A stretch of 64,000 bases of DNA, from positions 24,137,146 through 24,201,145 of the forward strand of contig NC_080712.1 of the NCBI RefSeq assembly GCF_019097595.1, written 5' to 3'. Of the stretch, positions 22,233 to 33,690 are shown one piece after another. The stretch comes from Hemibagrus wyckioides. Lineage: Eukaryota > Chordata > Actinopteri > Siluriformes > Bagridae. A program made the translations under genes and the position numbers. Numbering within the stretch: position 1 is the first letter of the stretch; each line of letters opens with the position of its first letter. The notes below the pieces were generated by a model. It worked only from the letters and a program-made list of their open reading frames with translations. It was not told the DNA's origin and did not search any database.

Positions 22233-24469
22233 TGCTCATATAGTTTAGCTTATAGTGTGGGGATGTGGTAGCTCCTAGTGAAGGTCAGATGATAAAGACC
22301 CAGCTTAGAGAAGCTCTTGAAGATGAAAGTTGTGTTAATCTGCTGAATTTGGACAAAAAGGGATGATTTCCATATTGTTTATAATTTTTAACTCCTCATC
22401 AACTCAAAATGTTATTGAGCCCAAGCCCAAGGCATTATTAACCCAAATAAAGCTTCACAGATGACCTAAGAGACCTTAGTTATGTCACCATAACAGTAGA
22501 CTACATGAGAAGAATCTGCCCAAAAGTTGCTGCAATCAACTCAATTTCACTTAAAAGAAGCATCTTCATCAAGATAGATAGCAGACTTAAAGTCAAACCA
22601 AAACATTTGTCAGTCTGAACAAAGAATATTGCTGCCATGGGTAGGTGCATTTTAGTGACAAACCTATGAATTGCATCCTGAGGAGAGGACAATGAGGGTG
22701 TGTTAAAAAGAAATGAAGTACCTACTAACTTCTGGTGCATGGCATCCTCTTCATGCATGAAAGTGAATCAAGGACAGCTTTTTACTGCACTGACAAGGTG
22801 AACTCAAGACTGCTTAAAGCAGACAATAGAACTGATTTCTACAATATCAGGGAGTGTTGAAGGCATGTCACACATCTGCCTGTATGGGGCTAATTAAATC
22901 CCTCAGTAGTTGTAAGTAACCAGAGAGTTAGCAGACATCACACACACACAGACAGACCCACACACACAGACAGACACATACACACAGTATATAAAGCAGT
23001 GCTTAAGATAGATTGCACATAGAGAGCAAAACTAGAAAGCAGAACACACTTGGACATAGATGAGGAAGTGAAAAACAGATATCAGCGGATGTACGTAAGC
23101 GCTCCACAAACGTGACTGTACTGGCTGCACTGCAAACTTTGTTTTAGTTATGCGCTTCATCTCAGGGAACCTAACAGAAAAAGGAAAGTCACTGTGCAAT
23201 AAGCAGAACAACATTGAGGTTTTCGAGTGCAATGTATAATACAGTGAAACAATATACTGTATAATTCCTTCCAACTCATAAAACATCCAAATGTTAACAG
23301 GGAAAATAGCAAAGTCAATAAAAGTTAAAACTTTAGCTCCTGATTGCAGGAATCCTGACTTGAACTGGAGGAGAGGCTGTCTTGGGAAGGTTCTTCATTA
23401 AGCAGCACCGAACTAAAGAGGTCCTTCATTAGCAATGTCAGCATTTAACAATCACACAGGAGGAGAGCAGGCTCATCAGCAGAACCAGTTCCATGTACAG
23501 TAAGTGATGCAAAATGTTTTCCTCATTTCCTGTATAGAGAAGGAACCAAATGTGTGTGTGTGTGTCTGCAATGCAAGGCCTCAGATCCTCCACAGCCCTC
23601 ACCAGGAAAAAGCAGTTACTGAAAGGGAATGAAACTGGTATTTGTTGTTATATTTTGTGAATAAAAGAGTGTTCATTTAAGAGCAAGAGTCCAGTTGCTT
23701 ATTTGAGATTTGAGACTAAAGCTCCCACAAACGGATCAATGAGAAAGGCCAAGTCTAAACACACTCGTGAGCAGACTTCATGAGCTTTGCTGTGTTGCGT
23801 GTTCTCCATCGTAAATAAAAGGAATGTCGTTGTAAAGTCTGACCACTCCGTTATTACATCAGAGTTAGAGCCATGGGGCATACAGTAAAACACACTGCGG
23901 TGCTTAATCAGCGAATTCATCCATTCTCAGAGGTTCTGTGTCCACAGAAATAGATTCATCAATTTCAAGCAGATAATATATAGTCATGTTTAATAGGCCT
24001 ATCTGTGCACGTACAAACAGTAATTTCATTAGATTCAATCAAGTCTTGGTAATAAAATGCTACAAAATTTATTTTAGCTAATATAAGGCCAAGCTGTTCA
24101 ATTAAAAAAAGGATGTTGAGATGATTTCAGGGGAGATGGTTATAGCATCTGTAGAGAGAGGCTCTTTTAGAGTCATGTCTGAGAAAGCATTTGGATGACA
24201 CATGCTATAAGACCTTCAACCAGTGCATGGTATCAGCTATTGGAAGGACTGGTATTCAAGCCAAAGCTTTAATCCTTAATCCTTTCTAATCATACATTCT
24301 TGCCTATTGTTGTGCATCCACACACACACACACACATTAAACAGGACAGCAAATGTGCAAGCTTGCTCCATGGACTTTATCTGTTAATCAGTAAAGGTGA
24401 AAAGGTCAGGAGCAGCAGATAGACTAACAAACACAAAGCCCTACAAAATCTCACATGTACACTCACTTA
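22233..24469. other. No gene recognised
   Basis: Short CA repeats occur around 22940-22985 and a GT repeat near 23551-23567. The rest is unassigned. Confidence 0.5.
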
Positions 24470-24745
24470 TTTTATCCATCTATCACTCCAAATAAGGTCA
24501 CTGGGAGTCGGGAGCCTATTGGAGGGTACTCTGTGCATAAGGTGGGTGACACTCTGGGCAGTGTACCAACACATCTCAGGGCAAAATCACATACTACAGA
24601 CAACATAGAGATGCCAATCAGCCTACAATACATGTTTTTGGACTGGGAAGAACACCAGAAACCTCTGTCACACAGGGACAACAATGCAAACTCCTCACAC
24701 AGTGCAGAGGAGGGACCTGAACCCCTAACCGCGAAGATTGTAAAG
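24470..24745 (-). repeat. Mermaid-like short repeat, reverse orientation
   Basis: TTTTATCCATCTATCACTCC, GGTGGGTGACACTCTGGGC, CCAACACATCTCAGGGC, GATGCCAATCAGCC, TTTTTGGACTGGGAAG, GCAAACTCCTCACACAG and GGACCTGAACCCCTAACC. These are reverse-order boxes up to the B-box complement and so near full length. Confidence 0.8.
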
Positions 24746-24775
24746 GTCACTGAACTCCACTATCCATCATGTCAC

Positions 24776-25010
24776 ATGTCTCAATCACTCTCACCTGTTT
24801 CTAGTCATACCTTGTTAACACCTATAGGTAGGTTCTAATTTTTCAGTCTCACCATCCTGCTTCTGTTGTTATTGTTGTCTGTAGTTGGTATATTTTTGCC
24901 GTTTTGCCTTATATCCACAGGTCATTTTTATGGTTTCACAACTTTTTGTTTATTGTGTTTGTTCTTTATATAATAAAATTATCTTGCACATGCATCCGCC
25001 TCCAGTAATA
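24776..25010. mobile_element. Possible LTR-derived relic
   Basis: CTCACCTGTTTCTAGTCATA, a T-rich middle, TTTTTGTTTATTGTGTTTG, ATAATAAAATTATCTTGC and ATGCATCCGCCTCCAGTAA. It resembles the 3' end of a fish LTR with its polyadenylation signal. No retroviral-type coding sequence adjoins it. Confidence 0.3.
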
Positions 25011-26542
25011 TACAAGATCTAAATTACTATCCAAAAACAGAGCTGCTCAATTTAATGTCAAGAGCCCAACACTGTTTCTTTAGCAGTGTTAGAATTTGTG
25101 TTCACCTTCTGGTTGCTAGCGCACAGTATTAACTGTAGCGCTACCACTGATTACGATCCTTAACCTGATGTTCAGTTGCATATACAGAATATAGCCTACA
25201 TAATCAAGAAATTAGCTCCTGCTGCCAAGTGTCGGGTAGCTCATCTGCTGGAACTGTTCTGCCTTCTTGCACATTAGACTCTCGTTTAGCAGCCATCTGT
25301 TTCACATTTTTGTTTGTGACAAGGGTGTAGAGACCTTTCGTATGCAACCAGTACAGCATGTATTTATAGCCACAGCAGGTAAAGTATAGATACACATCTG
25401 CAGATCTTTGAAGAAGTAATTAATAATAAATGAAGAAGTAGCAATAATTACAGCATTGCAGAAGAAAATGAGACATTTCCTAATTTCAAATCAGTTCTTT
25501 CAGGATTTCACAGTTGTTGTTTTTTTGGTATTGTTGTGGCCAAATCGCTTGATTTTTTTTGCTTGTTTGCAAAAGTTGTGAGTATTTTGGTGCTTTTTTT
25601 TTTTCCAGAAAACTACTTGAATTGGGAAAATGGCAAACACAGGATTCTTCTTTTAAACTGCTCACAGTGAAGACATATATATAATTACTTTCTATGATAG
25701 CTGTAATGATGTTCGATGAATCGAAGCAGGCTTTGGATGTGATGTGATGATGTCACATGACGTGTCTTGGTGCAAATCAGTGAAACATCGGCAGCAATTT
25801 AGAAAAATTGAAAACTCACAGTGTTTGTTGGTTTTATCTGAGAACGCAACATCGCAAAATCCTGTAGGGACTGTCTTCTCTTCCACAAGCCTCAGAACCA
25901 TTTTTCTTGCACAGTGCATAGAATTTTATCAACAATATTTTTTTTTTTTTCAAGAAAAACGTAGTGTACTGTGCTATTATTTTAACACCTTTTGCTATTA
26001 AACACTTTGTTATTCTGTACAGTTATTCTCAGGATTCTTCTCCTTCATATAAATATTTGTTGACTTCATTTTTCATTATGAGTAGTAGTAGTAATAGCAC
26101 ACCTTTTTTTTTTTTTGCAGATCATTCAAAGTTATGACCTAATTCAAGCTAATACACTGTTTCTTGACAGCCTGTCTATCATGTGTTTAAAATAAAATGG
26201 AACAACACGGACACATCCATGTGTTTTCTGCGTGTTTATCCCTAGGTTTCTCATTGTTTAATTCATTTATAAATTAAAGAGCATTGTAGTACTAAATTTA
26301 ATTACCTTCTTGAATTATTTACAGAATGTTAGACATGGAGTTCTGCATAGAAAGAAATTAGACATACCTGCCTTCAAGCACCTCTGGTGCATAATTTGAC
26401 TATGTGAATACACATGCAATTACAGATGCTTTTGCTGGAGGAGAAATAATTCTAATTTGTTAGTTTAATGAATTAATTTTTGCTCTAACAAATATTATTG
26501 TCTAAGAATCATGCAGCAGCGCAATTTCAGTGTGTATGTCGG

Positions 26543-26622
<80 letters not shown>

Positions 26623-27650
26623 GCGTTTGCTGAAATCAGAGGTGTCCGTTTTTTCCAGAAAGAGATGGTTTTCATTCCACCTGGAAAGAAACACACCTGA
26701 ATATTTTCAAAGCCAAGATTACTGACGAAACAGGTGGAATCTGGTGAGCTACTGCTTGATTAAAATAAAACCTGAAGCCACACCAAGACTGGCTTAAATG
26801 TAAGAGCTTCATATAAAATAATCTGAGCAGAGAAGTGTTTGATGTGATGTAAAGTTTACATGTGATGCACATATCTGTCAGGTAGATTTACACAACTAAA
26901 CACCTCAGTATACAGGTCAGCCACAAGTTTAGTGTTTAGTGTTTCACACGCCATTGCATACATGAAAATGTTAACAAGGAGATGTCGTCTCAGCAGTTCA
27001 CTGGCACGGTTTGCACCCTGAAGACGAGAGTGGCGGGCAGCAGTGGGGTGACAGATGATGAGACTTGCTGCACTTATAGGCAACAGCAGCTATTATTCAG
27101 GCACTATTCTTAGTAAGCGGTTACTGCTTGTGCTCAAATGTTACGGACTACATTATTCTGTCACTTCAACTCAAAGAGTGATGGCTGTTGTGTGTATTTG
27201 TGTTGGTGGGAGTGTGCGTGTGTGTGTGTGTGTGTGTGCATTAGTGTGATAAACTTTAATTAATAATGCCTGTTACCAGGTTGATTTGAAAGCAGAGCAC
27301 TTTGTGTTTGAACTGGGTTTTTTTTGTTTTGAACTGGGTTTTGACTTGTGCTTTTTTTCATCTGCTCCCTTCTTCTTACTTTAAAACCTCTGGGGTATTC
27401 CAGTCTGGGAGTCTGGGAGCAACAAAGACAGGAGATATGCAATGTGGAAGCTTTGTAATTGTAGGTTTCTACAGATTAAATCAGAAAGCAAGTGAGTTTC
27501 TGTTGACATTCTGATGCTCTGATGTCTGCCTATCCACCCTGTTTTAAACCTAGAAGTAATCCTTCCTCCTGCTCCATAGCAGCTTGTGACCAAATTTGTA
27601 ACGACCTAACCTCCAATAAAATGAAGTCTAAAGGGTATCACACTCTAATA
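25011..27650. other. No gene recognised; long AT microsatellite
   Basis: Pure AT dinucleotides at 26546-26616 (71 bases) and a GT repeat at 27217-27238. Elsewhere unassigned A/T-rich sequence. Confidence 0.5.
26546..26616. repeat. (AT)n microsatellite
   Basis: An uninterrupted TA/AT run of about 71 bases, self-complementary and able to extrude as a cruciform. It gives an Ile-Tyr artefact frame. Confidence 0.95.
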
Positions 27651-28430
27651 TACACTCACCATCCACTTTATTAGGAACACCTGTACACCTGCTCATGTAT
27701 GCAGTGATCAAATCAACTAATCGCTTTAACTGTGGCATGGTTGTTAATACCAGAAGGGCTGTTTTGAGGATTTCACAAACTGCTGTTATCACACAACATC
27801 TCTAAATCTCTAGATTTTACACACTATGGTGTGAAAACAAAGTACATTCTGTGTACAGAGGATCTGCAGGCTGAAACAAATTGTTGATGAGAGAGATCAG
27901 AGGTGAATGACCGGACTGATCTGAACCTCCTATATCAAATAATCACTCTTTATAACTATGGTGCACAGAAAAGCATCTCAGTATGCACAACACTTAAACC
28001 CTTGAGGTGGATGGGCTACAACAGCAGAAGACAACATCAGGTTCCACTTCTATCAAGTCAAGACAGGAATCTGAGGCTATTATGGGGACACACTCGCCCA
28101 AACTGGACAGATGAAGATTAGAAAAAATATAATCTGCATTTTTTTTCAGTCTTTGACTAGTTTTGGTAAGTCTGTGCCCATGATAGCCTCAGATTCTTGT
28201 TAGTACCTGTAGTTATATGAGTTATTGAAACATTACTGGTAGCTGAAACCAATCTGACCATGTTCCTCTTTTTTTCACCAAACAGAACTGTTGGTCAGTG
28301 TTTTTTGTTTTTCTACCCGAACTGTGAAAACTGATACTTGTGAAAATCACAGAAAATCAGACGTTTCTAGAACCAACACTATTTGACCACCAAATTCATT
28401 AGTAACACTGTGAAGCTAATAGGGAAGTGA
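27651..28430. mobile_element. Palindromic (fold-back) Tc1-like transposon relic
   Basis: Left end TACACTCACCATCCACTTTA then TTAGGAACACCTGTACACC is the terminal sequence of a common fish Tc1-like element. The left arm (to about 28130) carries the first half of its transposase on the + strand. The right arm (about 28140-28430) is the reverse complement of the same region: AAAACTAGTC, GCCTCAGATTCTTG, GTTATATGAGTTATTG, CAGAACTGTTGGTCAGTG and GAAAATCACAGAAAATCAG. Both arms share the word pair AATCTGAGGCTAT/ATAGCCTCAGATT. About 100 bases are missing from the right arm, and the right end is badly decayed. Confidence 0.8.
27730..28121 (+). pseudogene. Tc1-family transposase, N-terminal half, degraded
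   Basis: The + strand frame at 27903-28121 reads QKSISVCTTLKPLRWMGYNS, then RRQHQVPLLS and NLRLLWGHTRPNWTDED. This is the region of the second helix-turn-helix and the linker before the first catalytic Asp of Tc1/mariner transposases. Upstream, the first DNA-binding domain survives only as broken frames (GTGGCATGGTTGTTAATACC, GGATTTCACAAACTGCTG). The catalytic DDE region is absent, so no active enzyme is encoded. Confidence 0.8.
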
Positions 28431-31400
28431 GCTCACTGCTCCATGATTGTGCAATCTATAGAAATACAAGCCATATCAATCCACAAAAAAAAAAGAAATG
28501 TCAAAGTCTGTCTGTTAAATAACACATTTAAGACATTAGTCATTCAAAAGAGGTCATTAGGATTTCAACAGAATTGAAAATGTATGAAATTGTTAATGAG
28601 GACTCAAACCTGCCCCTGCGGACAAGCCACCACTTCTGTATTTCTAACAACTTCCACTAAGCAAGTTTCCATTCTTGGTTAGACATTTTAAAAAGTGCTC
28701 ATTTGTTTCCATGTGCCATTTGCGGTTGTTTGTCAGCCTCTGAAATTGGCATCGTCCATTTCATCAGACAAAAGCTTGTCTTCGTCCTTTTATCACCCCT
28801 GTGTAAATGAATGCGCATTCACCTCCAGAAATTTCATCTCCATGGTTGGCTGATCCACTAGCATGCTAATCATGCTAATTAGTTGAGACATGCAGTCAGT
28901 ATGGTCATGCCGTCTGCTAGGCACCTGTGTACATCTGCATCATTTCAGCATATAGGTTTAAGATTTGCAGAATTGAGTAGATGAAGGCATGTAAACTTTA
29001 TTTTAATGATAAAAAACATATATTTTAGGTGGTTTTACTATTCAGAAAACTTTTTTCAAGTCATCAGTGTGTTACAATATTTTCCAGTAGACATCTCAGT
29101 TTCAGCTTCATAACATTATAGTTTCTGGTTCATAAGCTTTTTCTTTACCTGGACCATGAATCCACAAGCACTCTGAGGAGACTGGATGGACAGGATGTCT
29201 GGTATTGGGGTTAGAATGTCCCCAATAGGACCATCAGTCTACTTTGGCTATTCACACCCATCCCCCTTTGACAAGGGCACACCTGCTCCTGGTCCACACT
29301 GACAGCATGCATCCACGGACAGCGAGCCACAAATAGCTACCTCACTCCCAGCGGCTCACCCAACCATGATTTATGAACTAAGTCTAATATCCACACAACA
29401 ATGGCCTCACCTTGGGTAACAATGACTTGTCAAGCCGCTGACACTAAATGCCATGTATATTTGTTCTCTGACGTAGAGGTCATTTTAGTTCGATTGGAAG
29501 CCAGAAGGGTTGAGAAAAGGCAATTAAAAGGAAGATCTGACAGGTTATTAGATAGTGTTCTATTATCTCTGACACCAAATCTGCTTTAGTTAAGTTTGCA
29601 GGATGGAAATATTATTCTAGACATATATTTGTAACCTGCATGTACTGTATATTAAAATGACCACAGAGGGATGTGTTATTGGTTCCAATAAAGAGAATCT
29701 TACTCTCTGTATAAACACATCAGTCAATTACTATCAGAAATGCAAAAACATAGAGCAGAAGAAAAGAGGCTTCTCAGGGGGACTTGGTTCATTTCTCAGT
29801 TCAAAATCAAATTCTAAACACTATTCAAGCTGTTTAATTAGATGTTCAAATGATACACAACTCTGCAAGCTTCCTGTAGCTCTGGATTTTATGACACTGA
29901 CAAACTAATGTCCCGAAGCACCACAGGTTACCCTACAGAGATTCATGGGTTTTTTTCTTTCTTCAAACACATAATTTAGCTCATGGGGGCTTTAGTAATG
30001 GCATGAGTTGAATCATGTGTGTTAAATGAGGTAGAATGTTTAACTCTTTGTGCTCAAGATCACATGAGACATAAGGAAAGACTGCACTTTAACTTTAAAG
30101 TCCAAGTAAAGACCCAGACAAACATGGCTGAATGAATGAAACTAAGTCCACACCAGAAGTTAATTAAAGTTAACAAAGACCCCAAACATGTCAGTTCAAA
30201 TCAAGACCATGAATCTAAATTTGATTTCCATATTAAAACGTCTAGGTTATTTTACCTTTGGCCACTAATTACAGCTAAGTTGGAAAACAATCACATCAGT
30301 GACTTTATCAGTACTTCCTAATGGTATTGTTATTATTTCTAGCACCTAGCTAACATACTATACTATAACATTACATAACATAATATTATAGCCTGTTATT
30401 GGTTCACTGATTCTTCCTCTCCTTCCTTGGGCCTCTTTTGATAGGTGCTAGCCACTGTATACTGGGAACACCACCCAATACCTGCTGTTATGGGGATGCT
30501 CTGATCCAGTCGTCTAGCCATTACAATTTGGCTCTTGTTGCTGAATATATCCCAATGCTTGACATTTGCCATTGGTAGTATATGTGTATATCAGTTAATC
30601 TAGCTTTGTAACCTTAGCTAACCTTACATACTGTTTACATACTGTACCTAACTGTAAAAATTCAATGTAGTGCCCCGGTAAATTGTTTGTTGCACTACAC
30701 AGGATTTGAAGAGCACCTAATAATGAGAGTGCATAACATTTTGCTACAGCTCCATGAGCAGGTATAGAGCATTTACATAATTATATCCATATTTACCACT
30801 ATAGCAACAACATCATTCAATCATTCAGTCCAATATTGAATGTTAAACCCATTTAATCCTGGAGCCTTAGCCCAGTCCAAACTTCCAATCCAAGTGTATG
30901 ACAATATCAGGTGTCAAGACTGATCTTAAATACTACAATACTACTAAACCTATGCAGTACTACAGTACTGTGGGCCACCATGACTGGAGTCTTAACACAC
31001 TGGTTTGGCGCTGCATAGTCTGGTATTTCAACACTAAACTCCCGGCAGTGTGGAAGTCCAGAAGTGACCTCTCCTCCCTGTGACCTCTAGCTCCAGGCTG
31101 CGATGAGCGAATAATCTCAGCCAGAGCAGTTTCTCTGAGGCAAAGGCCTCCTCCACAAGCCCACACCCCGGTATTCTGCTCAGTTCTTCTGGCTCAGCTT
31201 GCACACTCGACTGCTTACTGGGGCCCTCGAGCAGCTGTAGAGACCCACCCAGAGGCTTTCTCCTCCTCCGCTTGGAACATTTTGTACAGATGTTGGTGTG
31301 CAATAAAGACACAACACTGCTTTAGTTCCATAAGACAGCTCCAGATAGGCAGCTAGAGGTTTAATTGTGCTGCAACGTCTCTTCCACAACGAATTGAAAT

Positions 31401-32412
31401 TGGCTTAGTGAAAGACTTCAAACTTGTTTGACTGTTCAGTGTATGCTGAGGGTGTGTTTCATGGATCATGATCACTTCCAGCTTAACCCTAATTAATATT
31501 TGGTTTTTAAATAAATAAATATACCGGAAAAAAGAAACAGATAAATAAAAAGAATTACATAAGAGCCCAGTATCTGGTTACTTTCTAACTTCACTGACAC
31601 ATAAATGAATACGCCCTGATATAAAGAAATTCATTCACGCACCATCCAAAATTGTCAGGAGTCTGGGTTACATTATCTGAAGCTCAGAGTCTCATGCCCA
31701 ACAGGAGAGATTGATCTTTGGAGACTGCTGACATATTGAGTGGACTGAGGTAATCTGAGGAAAACAGTTTGCTTTAACACTGAATTTTGGTCTGACTGGA
31801 TAATGTCATCCATTCAAGCCCTGTCTAACCACATTTTCTCTGACAGACGGTAAAATGCGAGTGTATTGTTTGGAATGCTGCATGGACTGGATTAGAATGG
31901 GATCACTATGGAAAGATCATGTTTTCTCTGCTCTGCTGCACCTGTGCTGTTCCTGAAATAGTGTATACTCGCTCACCTTCTGAAGAAAACGGAAGGAAGG
32001 AATATGATTTTATGATGATTCTATAGATTTTTTTTGTTTGTTTTTATCATGTAAAATAAAATGCATTTTATTTTTTTCAGAATAAAAATCTGAAATGAAA
32101 TAGCAACGTTTCAACATTGTAAGATAGGTGGAAATGAGGGTCCAAGGGGTTTGTCTCTGCAATCCTTTCTTTTTTATTGAATATTATTGAATTTATTATG
32201 TACTGTAAATAGGTATAGATACCTAAACAGTTACAGAAGTGTGCTTTGTATTCATTTTTTCTTTTATTTCTTTTTTAAAATCATTTGGCATCTTCACTTC
32301 AAGGTAGTTATTTGATCTACTTTATTTACAACTACGTTTTTATTCCTTTTCAAAAGCTGGTCAGTCAAGTCTAACTGATGTCATGTCTATTTACAGAAGG
32401 GAATGTTTGAAT
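28431..32412. other. No gene recognised
   Basis: Unassigned upstream sequence. Open frames near 30898-31389 on both strands look like chance frames in slightly GC-richer DNA. Confidence 0.5.
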
Positions 32413-32760
32413 GGGAGCACGGTGCCTTAGAATTTATATGGTTGCATCACACCTCTGGTGATTGGGGGTTCAATTCCTGCCTCTGCCCTGTGTGTGTGAA
32501 GTTTGCATGTTTTCTCCCTGTGCTTCAGGGTTTCTTTTGGGTTCTCCGGTGTCTTCCTCCAATCCAAACACATAGGCTGATTGACCTCTTTAAACTATCT
32601 CTAGTGTGTGAATGGGTATGTGAGTGTGCACCCTGTGATAGGTTGGCACTTTGTCCAGAGTGTCCTTTACCTTGTGCCCTGAGCCCCCTGGGTTAGGCTC
32701 CAGGCTTCCTGTGACACTGTGAAAGATAAGAAGTACATGGATGGAAAATATGAATGAATG
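32413..32760 (+). repeat. Mermaid-like short repeat, forward, near full length
   Basis: The most complete copy here. Head GGGAGCACGGTGCC, B-box-like GGGGTTCAATTCCTGCC, GTTTGCATGTTTTCTCCC, TTCAGGGTTTCTTTTGGG, AGGCTGATTGACCTC, CCCTGTGATAGGTTGGCAC, GGGTTAGGCTCCAGGC and a GGATGG-AATGAATG tail. The order fits a tRNA-headed short retroposed element. Confidence 0.85.
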
Positions 32761-33199
32761 CTGAATACTAAATTATGCAGCATTTTATATAATGATAGTG
32801 TAGCTCAGGCTGTATGCCATAGTACTTATTAATGCTTCTTGTTTTAGCAAACATTCACTTAGGAACAAATAGATAGAGGGAGACAGGAGACAATGGGATT
32901 TAGTGCAGTACAAACAAAAGGAAGTTGCTTCATCATTCTGCTCTGGTTTATGGGTGACAGTAGCAGGAGAGATTGTGCATTGTTACAAATAACTAAAGGC
33001 ACGTTAAATGGCCGTGGCTGTTTTGGACATAACTTTTCATGAACATTTTGGAGAACCATAACTGACAGCCACATGTTGGAACAATTATATTCGAAATGTA
33101 TTACTTTGGAAGTGCAACATGAACTAGACACTGCTGTTTATGTTTGTTGTGTTTGCAAATCAATGAGGAGTATTAGACATGGCAGAGTTATATATAAGT
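32761..33199. other. No feature recognised
   Basis: Unassigned sequence. Confidence 0.5.
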
Positions 33200-33690
33200 A
33201 GTTACTTTAGAGTGCAAAGGTTTGCATACCTATCCAGGACATTATCCAGTCAATGCCTTAGGTTAAAACAAAATGGCAACAAAATGTAAATCATACAAGA
33301 CATATAGAGTACTGGGTTATTCAGGTGGTTTCTTAAGCTATCAAATGGTGTATTACAGTTTTATTTGTGAGCTTTTGAATTTGTTATAAACAGTTTCAGA
33401 TCACTTATAGTGGCATCTAAAAGTCTGTGAGTACTGGTGAAAATGCCATGTTATGAATATTTGGCATTCAATTTCATATTAACACAATTCCTTACAAATG
33501 ATCTCATCAGCAATAACCAGAGAAAAAATATCTGCCTGCATTAATGAGTTTGTTAGTATTTAGTTTGTCCCAATTTTTGCAGTAATAACAGTGTACTCTC
33601 CAGCTGATAAAAACTCCACAAGTTTGTGTAAAACCTGGTGATCTATTTTAAATCAAATCCATTGGCTTGTCGCCTGTACATGTACTTGAA
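33200..33690. mobile_element. Possible decayed Tc1/mariner-type relic
   Basis: GAGTGCAAAGGTTTGCATAC at the left, AGTGGCATCTAAAAGTCTG at about 33409, and AACTCCACAAGTTTGTG followed by AAAACCTGGTGATC near 33610-33643 are phrases familiar from fish Tc1-like elements. No transposase frame survives, and there may be two overlapping fragments. Confidence 0.4.

Noticed and set aside
26502..26696. Ile-Tyr repeat protein
   Set aside because: Translation of the AT microsatellite.
31034..31389. Overlapping minus-strand frames suggesting an exon
   Set aside because: GC is slightly raised but no splice sites in phase, no known domain and no preferred frame.
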